DNA of 64,000 bases from Combretum micranthum. Its lineage: Eukaryota > Streptophyta > Magnoliopsida > Myrtales > Combretaceae. A program made the translations under genes and the position numbers. A model generated the notes under the pieces. That model worked only from the letters and a program-made list of their open reading frames with translations. It ran no database searches and was not told the origin of the DNA. Every line of letters starts with the position of its first letter. The stretch's first letter is position 1. Location of the stretch: assembly GCA_024138025.1 (NCBI GenBank), contig JAMXBD010000963.1, forward strand, positions 186,001-250,000, written 5' to 3'. Positions 34,792-46,859 of this stretch are shown here, piece by piece.

Positions 34792-36593
34792 GGGCCTTGA
34801 TAACTAAATATGGGCTTAGACAATAAATTATGGTCTAATTTGATTAAGTAAATATAAGTGGACTTTAAAATCGGCATAAAAACATAACCTTAGGATCAAT
34901 ATCTTGATTTTAGCAATTTGGGTCTATTTATACCTAGATGGGCCAAATCAAATCCTATCATGAATTCCTTAATTAATTAGGGCATAAACCTACAAATTAA
35001 AACACATGCCTAAACCTATGCCTTGTGGACTTAAATTCCATAATAATGGACCCAATACCCTTACCTACTTAAATTGGGACTATTCCTACAATATTTAAAT
35101 TCATTATCAATTTCGAGATTGAAATACCTAATTAGGTCTAGATTTCTCTCATGAGCCCGAACACCTAAAGTACTCTTAATTGGCCTAAATAGAAAATTAG
35201 AAAGTCCAATAGCTTAATTAAGATCTAAATTAAATTCCATTGGGCTTTAAACCTAATTGTTAGGTCCAGTAACTAATATTACTCTAGTTAGATCTAAATT
35301 TAAAATAAACCCAAATCTACCTAATTTAATATTTGTACTTCTTAATGGGCTTAATTCCTAAATCCTAAAGCTCGTTGCCTTAAAAAGTGAAACATTTAGA
35401 GTATTTCTTATTGGGCTTAACTTATGATCCCTAAAGGCCTAATATCCAAATAATAAATTTAATTTCAAAATTCAATGAGCTTAGTCCAAACCACCTAAGC
35501 CCAATTACTCTAAACGGACTCAATTCAATGATAACCCAAATGCCTTATATTACATAAGACCTTATGTTAATTAATCAATATGATATGAATAACTGGTTTG
35601 TATACTCAATTATACAATTAATTTCCTTAAACAGATGTTTGATTAACTTACATGCGATCTATTATCATCCCCCAATTTAGTATCAGGTATGCAGTGACAT
35701 GTGTGTTGGTTGATTAGGTTAGGCATTCAAAATGAACTAATACTTAAAGACGAATAATAATTGAATGTTCTTTGTGCTTGGTTGTTCTTAAACCTGGGCT
35801 AAGGGGCGACAACCTTGCTAGCGATATCAGTACGGTAGTTAAGTGCTTAGGCTATTGAGGATAGCCTGGCGGGTAGCCGATAGGAGAAAGGTAGCGGGGT
35901 AACATCTACTTACGTTTAGAAAGAAGTTACATTTGTTCAGTTTAGGATTATGGGCTCCATTAAATCGAATAATGTAAGGACTGAATAAGTAGAGTTGCGT
36001 AACGGTTGTAACCCCTTGATAAAGCTATTACCTATTAGAGATAGGAGATATAAATATTCGGCTTATTTACATCAACCCCCCTGAGTAGTTACTACTACTT
36101 AAGACTCTCAGGTTCCTAACGTGTTGCGAGAGTATGGGTACTCTATTGCTGACTTACTATACTTAAATTAAAAAGATATAAATTATTGATTGTTGCATTG
36201 CATTTAGAATACATACATGTACGTGTGTGCTTGAGTTGCTGTGTATTGGGCTTTGACTCACTCTTTTTCTTTTTTACGTGACAATGACGATAATGATTGT
36301 TATGACGATAAGGGTTATGGTATTGATCTCGAGTATTCCTTTGAGGAGTATGGAGATGACTATAGCACATGATCTGATGGATACACTAGATGTGGACCAC
36401 GTACACTATGATTTGTATAGAGTTAGAGAGTCTCCTACTAAGCTTAGGCACTTTATGATGGTTTTTAGTATTCAGATTTAATCCATCTTATATGAGATAC
36501 TCAAACTTGTCTGTTTTACTTTTGATACTTTGGGTATCACGGGATATCATGAGATATTTTTTATATTATTTTATCTTTATCTTATACCTATTA

Positions 36594-36613
36594 TATATAT
36601 ATATATATATATA
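36594..36613. repeat. TA dinucleotide run
   Basis: About ten TA units form a simple microsatellite near the right end of LTR-like block A. Confidence 0.9.
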
Positions 36614-37779
36614 TGGTTACTCATGGGAGTAACTTCTTTGTGAAAATTTTTGTAAAACTTTTACTTTTCCGCTGCCTTATGGATGTTTTTAAAACATAAT
36701 TAAATGATTTCAAAATCTAAAATTTGATAGCAAATCTCATGATAAACATATAGTTTAGGGCAGTCTTAATATATAACACCTAAGTGTTGTATGTGGTGGA
36801 ACTAAACATGCCCTGACCTTATCTGGGGTTGAAATAATCTAAATTATTTAATAATTAAAATTGCATGCGAATACAATATTAGTTCTAGATATTCAGTTTG
36901 AAGTAATTTTGATTTATGAAAATAAATGTGTAGGAATAGGTTTGATATATTATGTTTATTAATGTAAATCATTGATGTATGTGAGTATGTGTAATGAAAT
37001 TAATGTTATTATTTTATGTATATTAATGTGTGTATAGTGTAATTAATGTTTGTGTCTTTTATGAATTAATATGCGCGTGTTATGTTTAAAATTATCAAAA
37101 CAACTTTTGTTATGCCTAAGAATTTGTTGACATAATTTTTCTAAAGTTAAGCCTACTTTTCAAGCCCAAATGAAACCCAAATTAGCTCCTAAATTAAGCC
37201 AAATTTAAACCTAAGTATATACCCAAAATTCAAACTTAAGATAATAATGAGTCACAAATTTGATCAAATATTGTCCCTTTTGGCAGCCCATATTTCCCAT
37301 ACGAATTTTCCCTCTTTTATTTCCTTTCTCTTTTTCTTCTATCTTCAACTATAAGCCCTAAACTAAAAACCAATATCAAGCTCCTGGATTCAACAATCCC
37401 TCCAAGCCAAAGCCTCTTTATGTAATTTAAAGCTAGTATTAACTCTTTATTTTATTACCTTTCATGTATAATAGATGTAAAATCCATGCTAGGATGAGTT
37501 TAATGTCATATGAGTTGAATGGTTTTATTTATTGATATATATGTTAGCTTATGTTTTATTGATATGTAAACTTGTTTATGTAATATGGAAGTAGTGAGAG
37601 GTGTTGGTGAGAAGTGAAGTTGATTTAAGTAGTTGAAGTTGAAGTGAAGAGTAGGGAAGGATTTGAAGTGTATGGAGTTAAATATGTGTTTAAAGAAGGA
37701 TTGAAAGTGTTATATGTTATAATTTTCAAAGTGTAAAATAGGGGAAGTAAAACACTTTTCGAATAGGTCGTTTTGAGTG

Positions 37780-38045
37780 TACGCCGGCATTTGGTACTTC
37801 AACGCCGCCGGCGTAGAGGCGGTATTGAATGTGATCAGAAACAATTTTTCTAAAGCCACTTAAAATGCCGCTTTTGTAAGGAAATTGGCCAGTGTTTATT
37901 TTTCAAATCGTACGTCGGCCACTAGGGCTGCACTAGGGCTTCAACGTCGCCGGCTTAGAAGCGATGTTGAATGTGAATAGAATTGATTTTCTTAACGCCG
38001 GGCTTAACGCCACTGGCGTATAAATTAAACGCTATCGGCGTTCAC
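37780..38045 (+). repeat. CpG-rich repeats inside block B
   Basis: Two related units, about 37778-37842 and 37908-37982, both run from TACG(C/T)CGGC through TTCAACG(C/T)CGCCGGC to TTGAATGTGA. More GCCGG/CGGCG phrases follow to 38040. The block is strikingly CpG-rich in an AT-rich region, unusual for methylated transposon DNA where CpG decays. Confidence 0.8.
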
Positions 38046-38247
38046 CTCAATTTTGCCTATGTAGAAAGATTGCGTATCCACTAAGTTTTATGAATTCAAT
38101 CTTCTTCAATTATCATTCTTTACTTCATATAAGGTCTTCTAATGAATCTATAAGCTATATAAACATCTTTTATGTATGAATTAAATATTAAAACTATATG
38201 TAAGGTTTAATTGAATCTCCTTGTATAGTTAACCTAGGATTGTGTAA

Positions 38248-38272
38248 TATATATATATATATATATATATAT
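38248..38272. repeat. TA dinucleotide run
   Basis: About twelve TA units form a simple microsatellite inside block B. Confidence 0.9.
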
Positions 38273-39487
38273 TCTACATTCTATTATTGAATTGTTTTGA
38301 TATTCTTATTTCAGTTAAACGTTCTTCGGTTATTTCCCCTCCGAGTGAATATAGTAAAACACTATTGGGTTCAGGTATGCAATAGCTTGCTTGTTGTATG
38401 CTAGGAATATGCATTACTAAAATTGACTTAATTTGATTCGGCTTAATACTTTGATGAACTGGATGTTTATTACGCTGTTTAATCTAGTCGAGGAGCAGCA
38501 AACCTATCATGATGCAATGACATGTTAGTTAGGCACTTAACCTAAGTCATGATGCAATGGTACGCTATGATACAATAGCGATTGGTTTTGGTTAAGCGGA
38601 TAGTAGATGGGAAGAATAGTATCCGAGTAACGTTTGCTTAAACTTAGGAGAAATGCCATGGTTTAGTTCAAAGTGTATGGGAACTCGTGAACTAGGCTCA
38701 TGTTGTGGACTGAGTTTAAGTAGAGTCAGGTAACGACTTTTGAATCATAAATGAAGCTGTTTCTTTATGGAATAGATATAGGAGATATAAGTATTCGGAC
38801 TATTTATATCAACTCCCCTGAGCAGCTGCTGTTACTCAGGACCCCTAAATTCCCAGAGTGTGATTCTGGGGTTTGAACACCCTCCTGTTGTTTTGTTAAA
38901 AGAAAACTTAATAAGATAATGACTTGATCAATGATGCATTTCATTTGATTTAAGTTTGCTTGATAAATTGTTCTTGTATTTGTTATTGCGTACTGGGCCT
39001 TTGGCTCACTTTTGCTGCTTTGCAGTAATGAAGATGAGTTATATGATAATCTGGGTACGGGTAAGGTTTTGAGCGATTCATGGATGAGTGGGACGAGTAG
39101 GACTCTAATGCCCCTGGATTTTTGGATAAGCTTTTGTTTAAAGCATAATTCTTTGTATAGAAGGCTTGCTGGATAAGCCTAAGTTGTAAGAGACCTTAAG
39201 ATCTCCTTAGTTATCTTTTGTACCAAGATAAACTTGTAATTTTGTAGTGTCTTGTATTGACACTAAACTTTGTACATATGATGTATATATATGTATAGAT
39301 TGCCTTTATTAGCAATCTTGTTTTGTTAAAGATTGTTTATAAAGTTTTAGTGGATTTGATCAAACAATTCTCATAAACTGTAGTTTTAGGATAACCTTAC
39401 GTATAATATAAAAATGTTATATATGGTTGGGGACTCAGTACACTAAATTTGAGATTTAGTGGGTTGGGTCTTTACAGGGGTGTTACA

Positions 39488-40660
39488 TAGATTACCTGTG
39501 GAAGCTTTCTAGATACATCTATGTAAATACTTACATACACATAATTATTCAACATTATTACTATAAACCATAGCTTGGTCTCAAGTCTTTAATGCCTACA
39601 AACTAATGTACTTCTAATTCAAAATAACATGACCTGAAATTCATGCTTTAAGAGTTAACTTGTGAAGTTACCTAGCTGAAATTTGCCTTAGTCAAGAAAT
39701 TTTTAGCGTGCTCCATAACCATCATCTTAAGTATTGACAAGTTTATTTTTCCAAAACAAGGAAGCAGCCAAAAGAGGGTCATAATACATAATAAGCTATA
39801 GTACTTATTTCCACATGCCTTGCTAGGGTCATAATACATAACAAGCTATTATACTTCTTTCTACCTGCCCTTCTAGTCTTGTTGCTCCTTCATATTTGTA
39901 TCTATACTTGAGGTTAGCAAAGAAACTAACCCTCAACCCATTTTAGAGCAAAGTAAGTACCTTATATGTATATGCTAGAAAATGCAAGCAAATAAAGAAA
40001 TAATCATAAGATACGTGTTGTGAATACAAAACATGTTATCAATATAAAACTTGATTCCAATGAACTAATTCTTACACCTATTATGGTAAAGCATTTATTT
40101 ATTATATGTAGTAGCATTTGATATAGACCTAGCTCCAACCTCTACTTTTAACAATTTAGAAGTAGTTCCATCATTACTCATATAAAACTCATTATTTTTA
40201 TTTTTTTTGAATTACCATCACCAGCCTTTGTATTACATGTTATGATAAAAACTCAACCATTCGAACAATCCATTGATGGTTTATCACATACTTAATGGTA
40301 ATTGCCACAAACTAGCTGGGATCATGCCACAAACTATTTAGAGTTAGCCACTAACTAACTAGGTTGATAGAAAGACAACCTCTAACTTAACCAAAATACA
40401 ATTCATAGTTACTTTCTTTCTTTTTGCGATTATTCAATATTCATCCATTTACTTGTTGTTTTATTATTTTCATGACTGAATGAGAGCAAAATCAATGCTG
40501 CTATTCAAACACACAATATAACATTCTATATCAAAAGCAAGCATAATTTTTTTTATTTGAAATATTCCAGAGTTTTGAGTTCACAACTCAATGTTTAGTC
40601 AAGAAGATGAGTTTAGATAATGTGATACTCTCACTTATAGGGATATGTCACGTGTCAGCT
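39488..40660. other. intergenic repeat-like spacer with a 50-base tandem pair
   Basis: A tandem pair with a period of 50 bases starts with GGGTCATAATACATA at 39776 and again at 39826; the second unit differs at several places. Nothing coding was recognised in the remainder. Confidence 0.6.
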
Positions 40661-42647
40661 AATATGGTATATTAATATTTTTAAATTTATTCTATCATTA
40701 TAATAATTATTTTATTTGCTTTACTTATTATTAATTAGCCCATCGATGATCTAAATAGCCTAAACTACCCATTAACTAACTTGAACCCATTTAACACAAC
40801 CCATTCTTATAGTTTTAACATTTCAATAATGAACTGCCAAATTTCTCATTGTAAAGATGAATGGTTGCTAAAAATTTAGTAATATGGGACTTGCGTCATC
40901 TAGAATTAAGCTTAGAAGGTACGGTACAAGAAATTATGTTGTCACTATTCAGCACCAATTCTTTGAATCGATGTGACTATTAAAGGATAGAAAATACAAT
41001 ACCTCTCACACATGGAACAGACATTTACTATCACATTAATTGTTAAATAAACAATGGGGGTGTTTGTCTATATCAAAAAGAAAATTCACAATCTTTATCT
41101 CCTCTTTTTCTTCTATTGGGAGTGTTTGGAGTCACGGGGACGCAGATTATCTCCTCTTTGAACTTGCATAAACCTTGTATGCGACATTTTAGAGCTAGTA
41201 ATATCTAACATTGCAAAAATATGAATTTGACCTTAAGAACTTCAGCATAGTATTCCTAAAACCAATTGGGACTCTAAATACAACAAGTGGGAGGCAAAAC
41301 TAAGTATAGCATGATACAAATATTAAATGTAGTAATTGAAACTCAACATATCTACATGTTGTCCTCTATCAACTAAGCACATTTGACCTTGTAACTTTAG
41401 AAAGAGTAGCTAGCTAAGAGGGTTTAGGGTGTTGGCGTTGATTTCAAATGTTGGAGTGATGGGTATACATCTAACTTACCCAAAAAGAAAAAGAACACAA
41501 CACAACACTATTAGTGCAAAGTTGGAAGTGAGTAGAAAATTAAAGATTATATGGAGTAGTTAGTTCACTTGGTGGTATGGTGATCATGGCAAGAGAAAAG
41601 ACCAACACCCACGGTAAATGTTAGCTTGAGCTTGGACCGATGAGACAGAAACTCACTTGGAGGATTTTAGAGTGGAGTTCTAACATTTAGAATGAACAAT
41701 TAAGACACTAGAGATGGCAGATGAGGTGGTAGCTACGTCTATGGAACGAATTAGTTAAGTTTTCATTAGTAAAACCTTTTATTTGAGAAGGAAGGGGGCT
41801 TTATTGTGTTGAAATTGCAAAATGGAAATAAATAAAAAAGGAAAAAATGGGAAAAGTTGAAATGAAAATGGCAAAGAAAGGTTTACATCTACGTGGTCGA
41901 AGCACCAACGTTGTATATGTCATGTATTGTGAGTATTCGTAGTGTTATTCAACAATGTATTCTAAGCTTAATACGTGTAAACATGAATGTACTCACTTTA
42001 AAGGGGTGAATTAAAAGCACTAAAGAGATTAAAAGAGTCACTTAGTAACAAGGTATTAAATATTATAGCTGTCCAACATTGGTAAATTTAGTAACCATTT
42101 GCTTTTATAATGAGAAATTTGGTTGTCCATTATCAAAATGTCAAGACTATAGGAAGTATGGGCTTAATGGGTTGTGCTAAATGGGTTTGTGTTAGAAATA
42201 ATACACAATGAATACTTAAGAGGAGAGAGGGAGGGGGAGGGATGAATTAAGTATTACAAATTTTTTCGGTTTTATCAAACCAGATTAATTAACTAAGATA
42301 ATACAAGAGTTAACTTAAACAAACAAATGTAGTGGAATAAACTAATTAAAACTGATTAACAAATAAGCAGTGATAAAGAAGCACAGAGAGACAAAGAGAA
42401 GCAACACAATGATTTAACGTAGAGTTCGGCCCACTGCCTACTTCCATGGTGCAAATGCTTAAAAGAGGACTTTTACCACTATATTGATTATTCTAAAATC
42501 AATACACCTCTTAGACGAGGAATTATAACAAAGCCTATCATAATAGGACTTTTACAATTGCCTTTCACAAAGGACTTCCACTTGATAAATCAAGTGTTGT
42601 ACTGGTAACACATGACGAAACTTCTCTTTGCTTCCACGAATGACTTC

Positions 42648-42765
42648 CCGCCTAATCGCAATTAAGACGATGCTGGTAACTCCAGACTAGACTTCAAATG
42701 CCTCCTACGAGGAATTCTCACTTAATCGCAATTAGGATGATGCTGATAACTCCAGACCAGACTTC
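42648..42765 (+). repeat. tandem pair inside the solo LTR
   Basis: The phrases TAATCGCAATTA, GATGCTG(G/A)TAACTCCAGAC and AGACTTCAAATGCCTCC occur twice with a period of about 70 bases. Further TGCCTC-ACGAGGA phrases follow to 42880 with looser spacing. Confidence 0.75.
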
Positions 42766-43624
42766 AAATGCCTCCCACTGAGGGCTTTCTCAATGCCTCA
42801 CACGAGGATCTCACTTTGTCTCCACTTAGGACTTTTCTCAATGCCTCAAACAAGAGGACTTTATTTTGCCTCTACGAGGACTTCTTTTTACAAATAGCTC
42901 TTATATGAGCAGATTTATAAACTGAAAAGCTCTTAAGGAAATATACAAATTTCCTTTACAAAGAAACGCTTCTACTTGAACAGATTTACAACAGAAAATA
43001 CTTTAGGAATTTTATAAATTATTTTACAAACTGAGCTCCTTAAACGAACAGATAAACAACTTTTGTAAATCTTAAATAGTGCTAAAAAACTCTCGTTTAG
43101 AGTGTATTAGCAAATTCCGAAATAGAGCACCAATTGTTCTCTTCAAAGAATTTACAAATCAACGAGAACGAGAATGAGAACAAAAACACAAGTAAAAAAA
43201 ACTTTACAGAATGTTGTTTTCATTTTTATTGTGTGTTAAAAATTTCTAGTATATATCATTCTCTTTTTTTCAAAGAGAAGAGAAAAATTCTATTTATAGC
43301 TCTTGATAAGAGATTTGTCTATTATAAAAAAGTTTCTGATAATCCATACTTATATTTAATGTACTTAAGGTTTTAATAACGTGTAAAAGTTCAAAAACAT
43401 TGAAAGAGCATTAAATGCATCTGACATATGCATTAAATGCATTCTAACGACTTTTTTCTTTTTCCCTTTCACTTATATTATTATATTATTAAATAATAAA
43501 TAATTAAAAAAAACTATTATTGTCATGCTTAAGAACAAGTCGAGTCCAAAAAAAAAATTTATTTATTTATTTTAAAAAAATGCCAAGGGCAAACTTTCTG
43601 AAGTCGAGGGCTGAGGTTGAGGCC

Positions 43625-43775
43625 TAAACTTCAGCCCTTGACTTTATAAAATTTGCCCAAAATTTCAGCCCTTGACTTTATGATTTTGTCCAAAACTCCA
43701 GCTCTTGACTTCATAGTTTTGCCTATAACTTCAACACTTGACTCTACAAGTTTTGCCAAAAACTTAGTCTTTTGT
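43625..43775 (+). repeat. short degenerate tandem repeats inside the solo LTR
   Basis: A unit of about 35 bases, TTCAGCCCTTGACTTTATAA followed by TTTTGCCAAAA-like sequence, occurs at least four times in a row with increasing divergence. Confidence 0.8.
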
Positions 43776-44149
43776 CTTTATCTGATGAATAGTACCTCTA
43801 CATTTCTTCTACTGGACTCGATAGCTTTGTCTTGACTTTTCTTCAACTTTCTGTTATGTTAAAACTTAAACAATAGTATAACAAATACATAGTATATATA
43901 TATATAAATATTTTAAGTATTTAAACAATTAAGAATATTTAAATAATCAATTGTGTAATGATTATTCTCATCAAAATCATTTGTGAATATAAAGTTCAAC
44001 AGTTCGAGTTAGTGGGTGGGTTAGGCTATTTAGATCATCAATGGCCTAATGTTATTTTTCTCTATCAGTAAATTAATACTAATTATAATTATGATAGTTA
44101 TTGTAAATAAACATATAAAAATTAAGATGTCAAAACAAATAGAAACATA

Positions 44150-44239
44150 TGAAATAAACGGATATTCTATGTCATAACTTATATATATATATATATATAT
44201 ATATAACTTATAAGTAATATAAGTTTTATGTTTTATAAG

Positions 44240-44277
<38 letters not shown>

Positions 44278-46150
44278 AAAAAATATAAATACATGATCTA
44301 AAGATTATAAATATATAAGATATGAATTATATAATTTATACATATATGAAAAATGAAGTGCATTAATAAAATATTTAAGTTGTATATATCAATTATAAAT
44401 TATATATAGGTGATATTTTATAAGCTGTATTATATATATAAGTTATAACTCATAACTTGAATATATAATTTATAAGTTATATATATTAAGTTATATTTCA
44501 TATAGATAAGTTATAAGTAATATTTTATACATATAATTTATATAAATATATAAGTTATGAGTTATAACTTATATAATATATTAATTATATATATAAGTAG
44601 TGAGTTATATATTTAACTCAGTCTAAAAAATATAAATACATAATATAAATATTATGAACATATCAGTTATGTGTTATATATGATATATATAACAAATAAA
44701 TAGTGTATTGATAAAATACATATGTTTGTATATATAAGTTATAAGTTATATATGTGTTGCTTCATCGAATTCAATAGAGGTTGGATCTTGGGGATTTGGG
44801 CTCTTATTGATATTTGGTATAAGGCCTACTAAGATAGAAACTCAGTTAGCAGCCATATCGGGTCCAGTGCTTAAGTCTGAAGTTGTCATAGTGAGCCCGT
44901 AAAACAAATGAGAACAAATGGTTAAGTGCAATAGTACTTATCTCCTTATAGGTAGATAGGTATTTATTGTTGACTAACTTGGTGATTATAGAAGTCACGG
45001 GCTAATAAGCGAGTGGATGGTTAGCGGTAGTAGTGGCGAATGTGGGGTAGGCCCATTACTTTACTACTTAAGGATTAGACTGATCGAGTTAGTTATGCCA
45101 AGTGACGAGTAGGGTAGAGGCAACCAAGAGAATCATTAAGACTTGTTATTGTGGGGCTAGGCCATTTATTGTGGAGTTCGTTGCTAGAGTTTGGGCCTAG
45201 TTGATTGGTTTAGCCTATTAGTGTGCTGGACTTGGCTTGGGTGGCCCTATGTGTCCCAAAATGGACTATTAATAACATGTAAGTTGTATTTTTAAGTTAG
45301 ATTATACACACACACACACATATAATCTAAGATGTTAAGTATAAATATTTTGTATTATATATTTATATGTATAAAGTAAATGGGGATTGATAATAAAATA
45401 TGCAAGTTGTAATATAAATTATAAGTTTACATATATACTACATTATATATATATATATATATAAGTTGTATATGTTTTATGTTTATAAGTTATATATTAT
45501 ATAAATGAGCTATAATTCATATAATAAGTTATACATATTGGTTATATATGTATAAGTTATAAGTTATATAATATATCATTTTTATTTATAAGTTATGATT
45601 TCTATACATATATATAAATGTCTAAAAAATACAAGTACATGATCTAAAGATTATAAGTATTGTATAAATGACAAATAAATAGACCATTGATAAATATATA
45701 AGTTATATGTACATATATGTTATATTTTATAAGTTATATATGTTATATATGTGTGTGTACGATAGATAGATATACACATAATCTATCTATATATATTTGT
45801 ATATGTGTGTGTATTATACATATTATATATAAATTATATGTTTATATATATTTATCTATAATGTATTGTTATGAATAACATACGTATGTGGATTTGTGTG
45901 AGTATGATATGAGTATATTGGGTATATTTACAAAACTTCTAATTTTTTAATAATAGCCAAATAAAGGTATAATGATAATTTTAATTTTATTATTAGTTTA
46001 ACACATCGATTAATAAATTAAAGTAAATGTTGAAATATATATATTTCTAGTAATAAAACTCCGAATGAGTAAATACTAGAATATATCATTCATAGTCTAT
46101 TAGTGATATTACTATTCCTAATATATATATTTTTTTTTCTCCTGTATTTC
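44150..46150. repeat. AT-rich degenerate tandem array with dinucleotide runs
   Basis: The sequence is dominated by TATAAGTTATA phrases. A longer phrase, (T)AAAAAATA(T/C)AA(A/G)TACATGATCTAAAGATTATAA, or its relatives, appears at about 44278, 44625 and 45612, with ACAAATAAATAG(T/A)...CATTGATAAA following at about 44690 and 45670. Simple runs are TA (44182-44204), TG (44247-44275), CA (45306-45319) and TA (45445-45463). The array looks like a decayed minisatellite. It is interrupted at about 44755-45275 by normal-complexity DNA. Confidence 0.65.
44755..45275. other. higher-complexity island inside the AT-rich array
   Basis: Roughly 520 bases with ordinary base composition sit between two stretches of the array. 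Phrases such as GGTTGGATCTTGGGGATTTGG, a GGCTAATAAGCGAGTGGATG zone and repeated GGCC- and TTAGCC-type motifs recall the R-U5 parts of the LTR-like blocks A and B, but I could not align it. No open frame is convincing. It is likely an inserted retroelement fragment. Confidence 0.35.
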
Positions 46151-46833
46151 ATTCTCTTTTAATTAAATGGGTGGTTAGCCGTGTAAAATGTAAAATAGTT
46201 GCAACAAGTTGGATTTAGAAATTTTGTATTGCCTTAATTCTTTAACTTAAAATAATTAATAATTTGGTTTATTTTGTAATATTTTTAAATAAACTTTTTA
46301 AATCTATATATTATGCGTAAGAATGATTTTAATATCTTATATATCTAAAAGTATGAGAAGAATGATTTTAATATCTTGTATATCTAAACGTATGGGTTTT
46401 ATAATAAACAAATATAAAAGCAATTAAATTTATAATTAGGATATTTTTTAAGAATTGAATAATAAAATGCTATTTTTAGATGATTTTACAAAGAGATTTT
46501 ATCTATTTTTTTAAATAATTGATATCATAGAAAAAAAAAGCGATTTATTTATCTAATTAATTACTCTAATATTAGAATATTCCTAGTAGGAATGCAGTAT
46601 TTCTTTTTTTTTTTTTGGCCATCCAGCATTGGTTCATATGTAGTTATAACCAATATTAAATAAATATTATATATACGTATAGTATATACATTTAAATCAA
46701 TTTAATAAAGTAAAATGGAAAAAATAATAGAAACCTTTAAACGGTTAAACCCTCTTCCTCTGCAGCCCGTCTCAACTGGGACCTAATCCCTCTTTCTTCC
46801 ACTCCATCCCAGTTTCAACTCAGTCCATTTTTC
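46151..46833. other. AT-rich upstream region of the Pol III subunit gene
   Basis: Mostly A and T with no gene. A near-duplicate pair (AGAATGATTTTAATATCTTATATATCTAAA and its copy, about 46320-46390) is visible. The last 90 bases are C-, T- and CCCT-rich, as in a plant 5' leader. Confidence 0.45.
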
Positions 46834-46842
46834 AAACCCTAA
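46834..46842 (+). promoter_or_regulatory. telo-box AAACCCTAA in the Pol III subunit leader
   Basis: The exact plant telo-box lies 18 bases before the start codon. The motif is enriched in genes for translation and RNA synthesis, which suits the product. Confidence 0.55.
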
Positions 46843-46859
46843 TAGCTGTAGGAGCTCCA

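Larger units (their letters stand above)
32768..36835 (+). mobile_element. LTR-like retrotransposon block A (boundaries approximate)
   Basis: The left edge TGTAACACACCC is a typical LTR start. The 3' part (35690-36830) is the same kind of sequence as 38380-39487: GTATGCA after the leader, a GCGACAACC/GCAGCAAACC phrase, GGCACTTAACC-like phrases, ATATAAGTATTCGG...TTTA(C/T)ATCAAC, CCCCTGAG followed by AGACTCTCAGG or AGGACCCC, then TGGGCTTTGACTCACTC or TGGGCCTTTGGCTCAC. That shared order suggests R-U5 regions of one LTR family. No protein domain is present. The right edge near GGGGTTGAAATA is a guess, and no target duplication was found. The middle part is full of GGGCTTA motifs. Confidence 0.5.
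36840..39487 (+). mobile_element. LTR-like retrotransposon block B (left edge unclear)
   Basis: The right edge GGGTCTTTACAGGGGTGTTACA (39466-39487; the last base gives the usual CA end) is a typical LTR terminus. The R-U5-like part (38380-39480) parallels that of block A. There are no coding domains. The left edge is not visible: no TGT start with a matching TAGAT target repeat was found, so the block may be truncated at its 5' side or fused to block A. A promoter-like C/T-rich zone with ACTATAAGCCC is at about 37345-37360. Confidence 0.45.
42190..44001 (+). mobile_element. solo LTR (1812 bases), probably Copia type
   Basis: It begins TGTTAGAAATAATACAC and ends AAAGTTCAACA. Flanks are GTTTG (42185-42189) and GTTCG (44002-44006), a 5-base target duplication with one C-to-T change. 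It splits the right arm of the surrounding fold-back element, and removing it restores the arm, which confirms both edges. TTCGGCCCACTGCCTACTTC at about 42427-42446 resembles a motif common in plant Copia LTRs. No coding domain is present. Inside are two tandem-repeat zones (about 42650-42760 and 43615-43770). Confidence 0.8.
40668..44130. mobile_element. fold-back (long terminal inverted repeat) element, interrupted by a solo LTR
   Basis: The arm at about 40668-40890 is the inverse of 42060-42189 continued at 44002-44130. Examples are GGCTATTTAGATCATCGATG (reverse strand of about 40740-40760) against GGCTATTTAGATCATCAATG at 44026-44045, and CTCATT...ATGGTTGCTAAA...TTTAGTAA against TTAGTAACC...AATGAG at about 42089-42115. 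The right arm is split in two by an LTR inserted at 42190. The 1.17-kb middle (40891-42059) shows no gene. Arms are about 220 bases, imperfect. Long-TIR, non-autonomous DNA elements look like this; class and target duplication are unknown. Confidence 0.7.

Noticed and set aside
36143..36481. Open frames on both strands near the end of block A
   Set aside because: They arise from ACGATAATG-type short repeats in the LTR U5 region; no homology.
42600..42880. Direct repeats that could suggest a CRISPR array
   Set aside because: Units are few, degenerate and contiguous without unique spacers, in a plant retrotransposon LTR.
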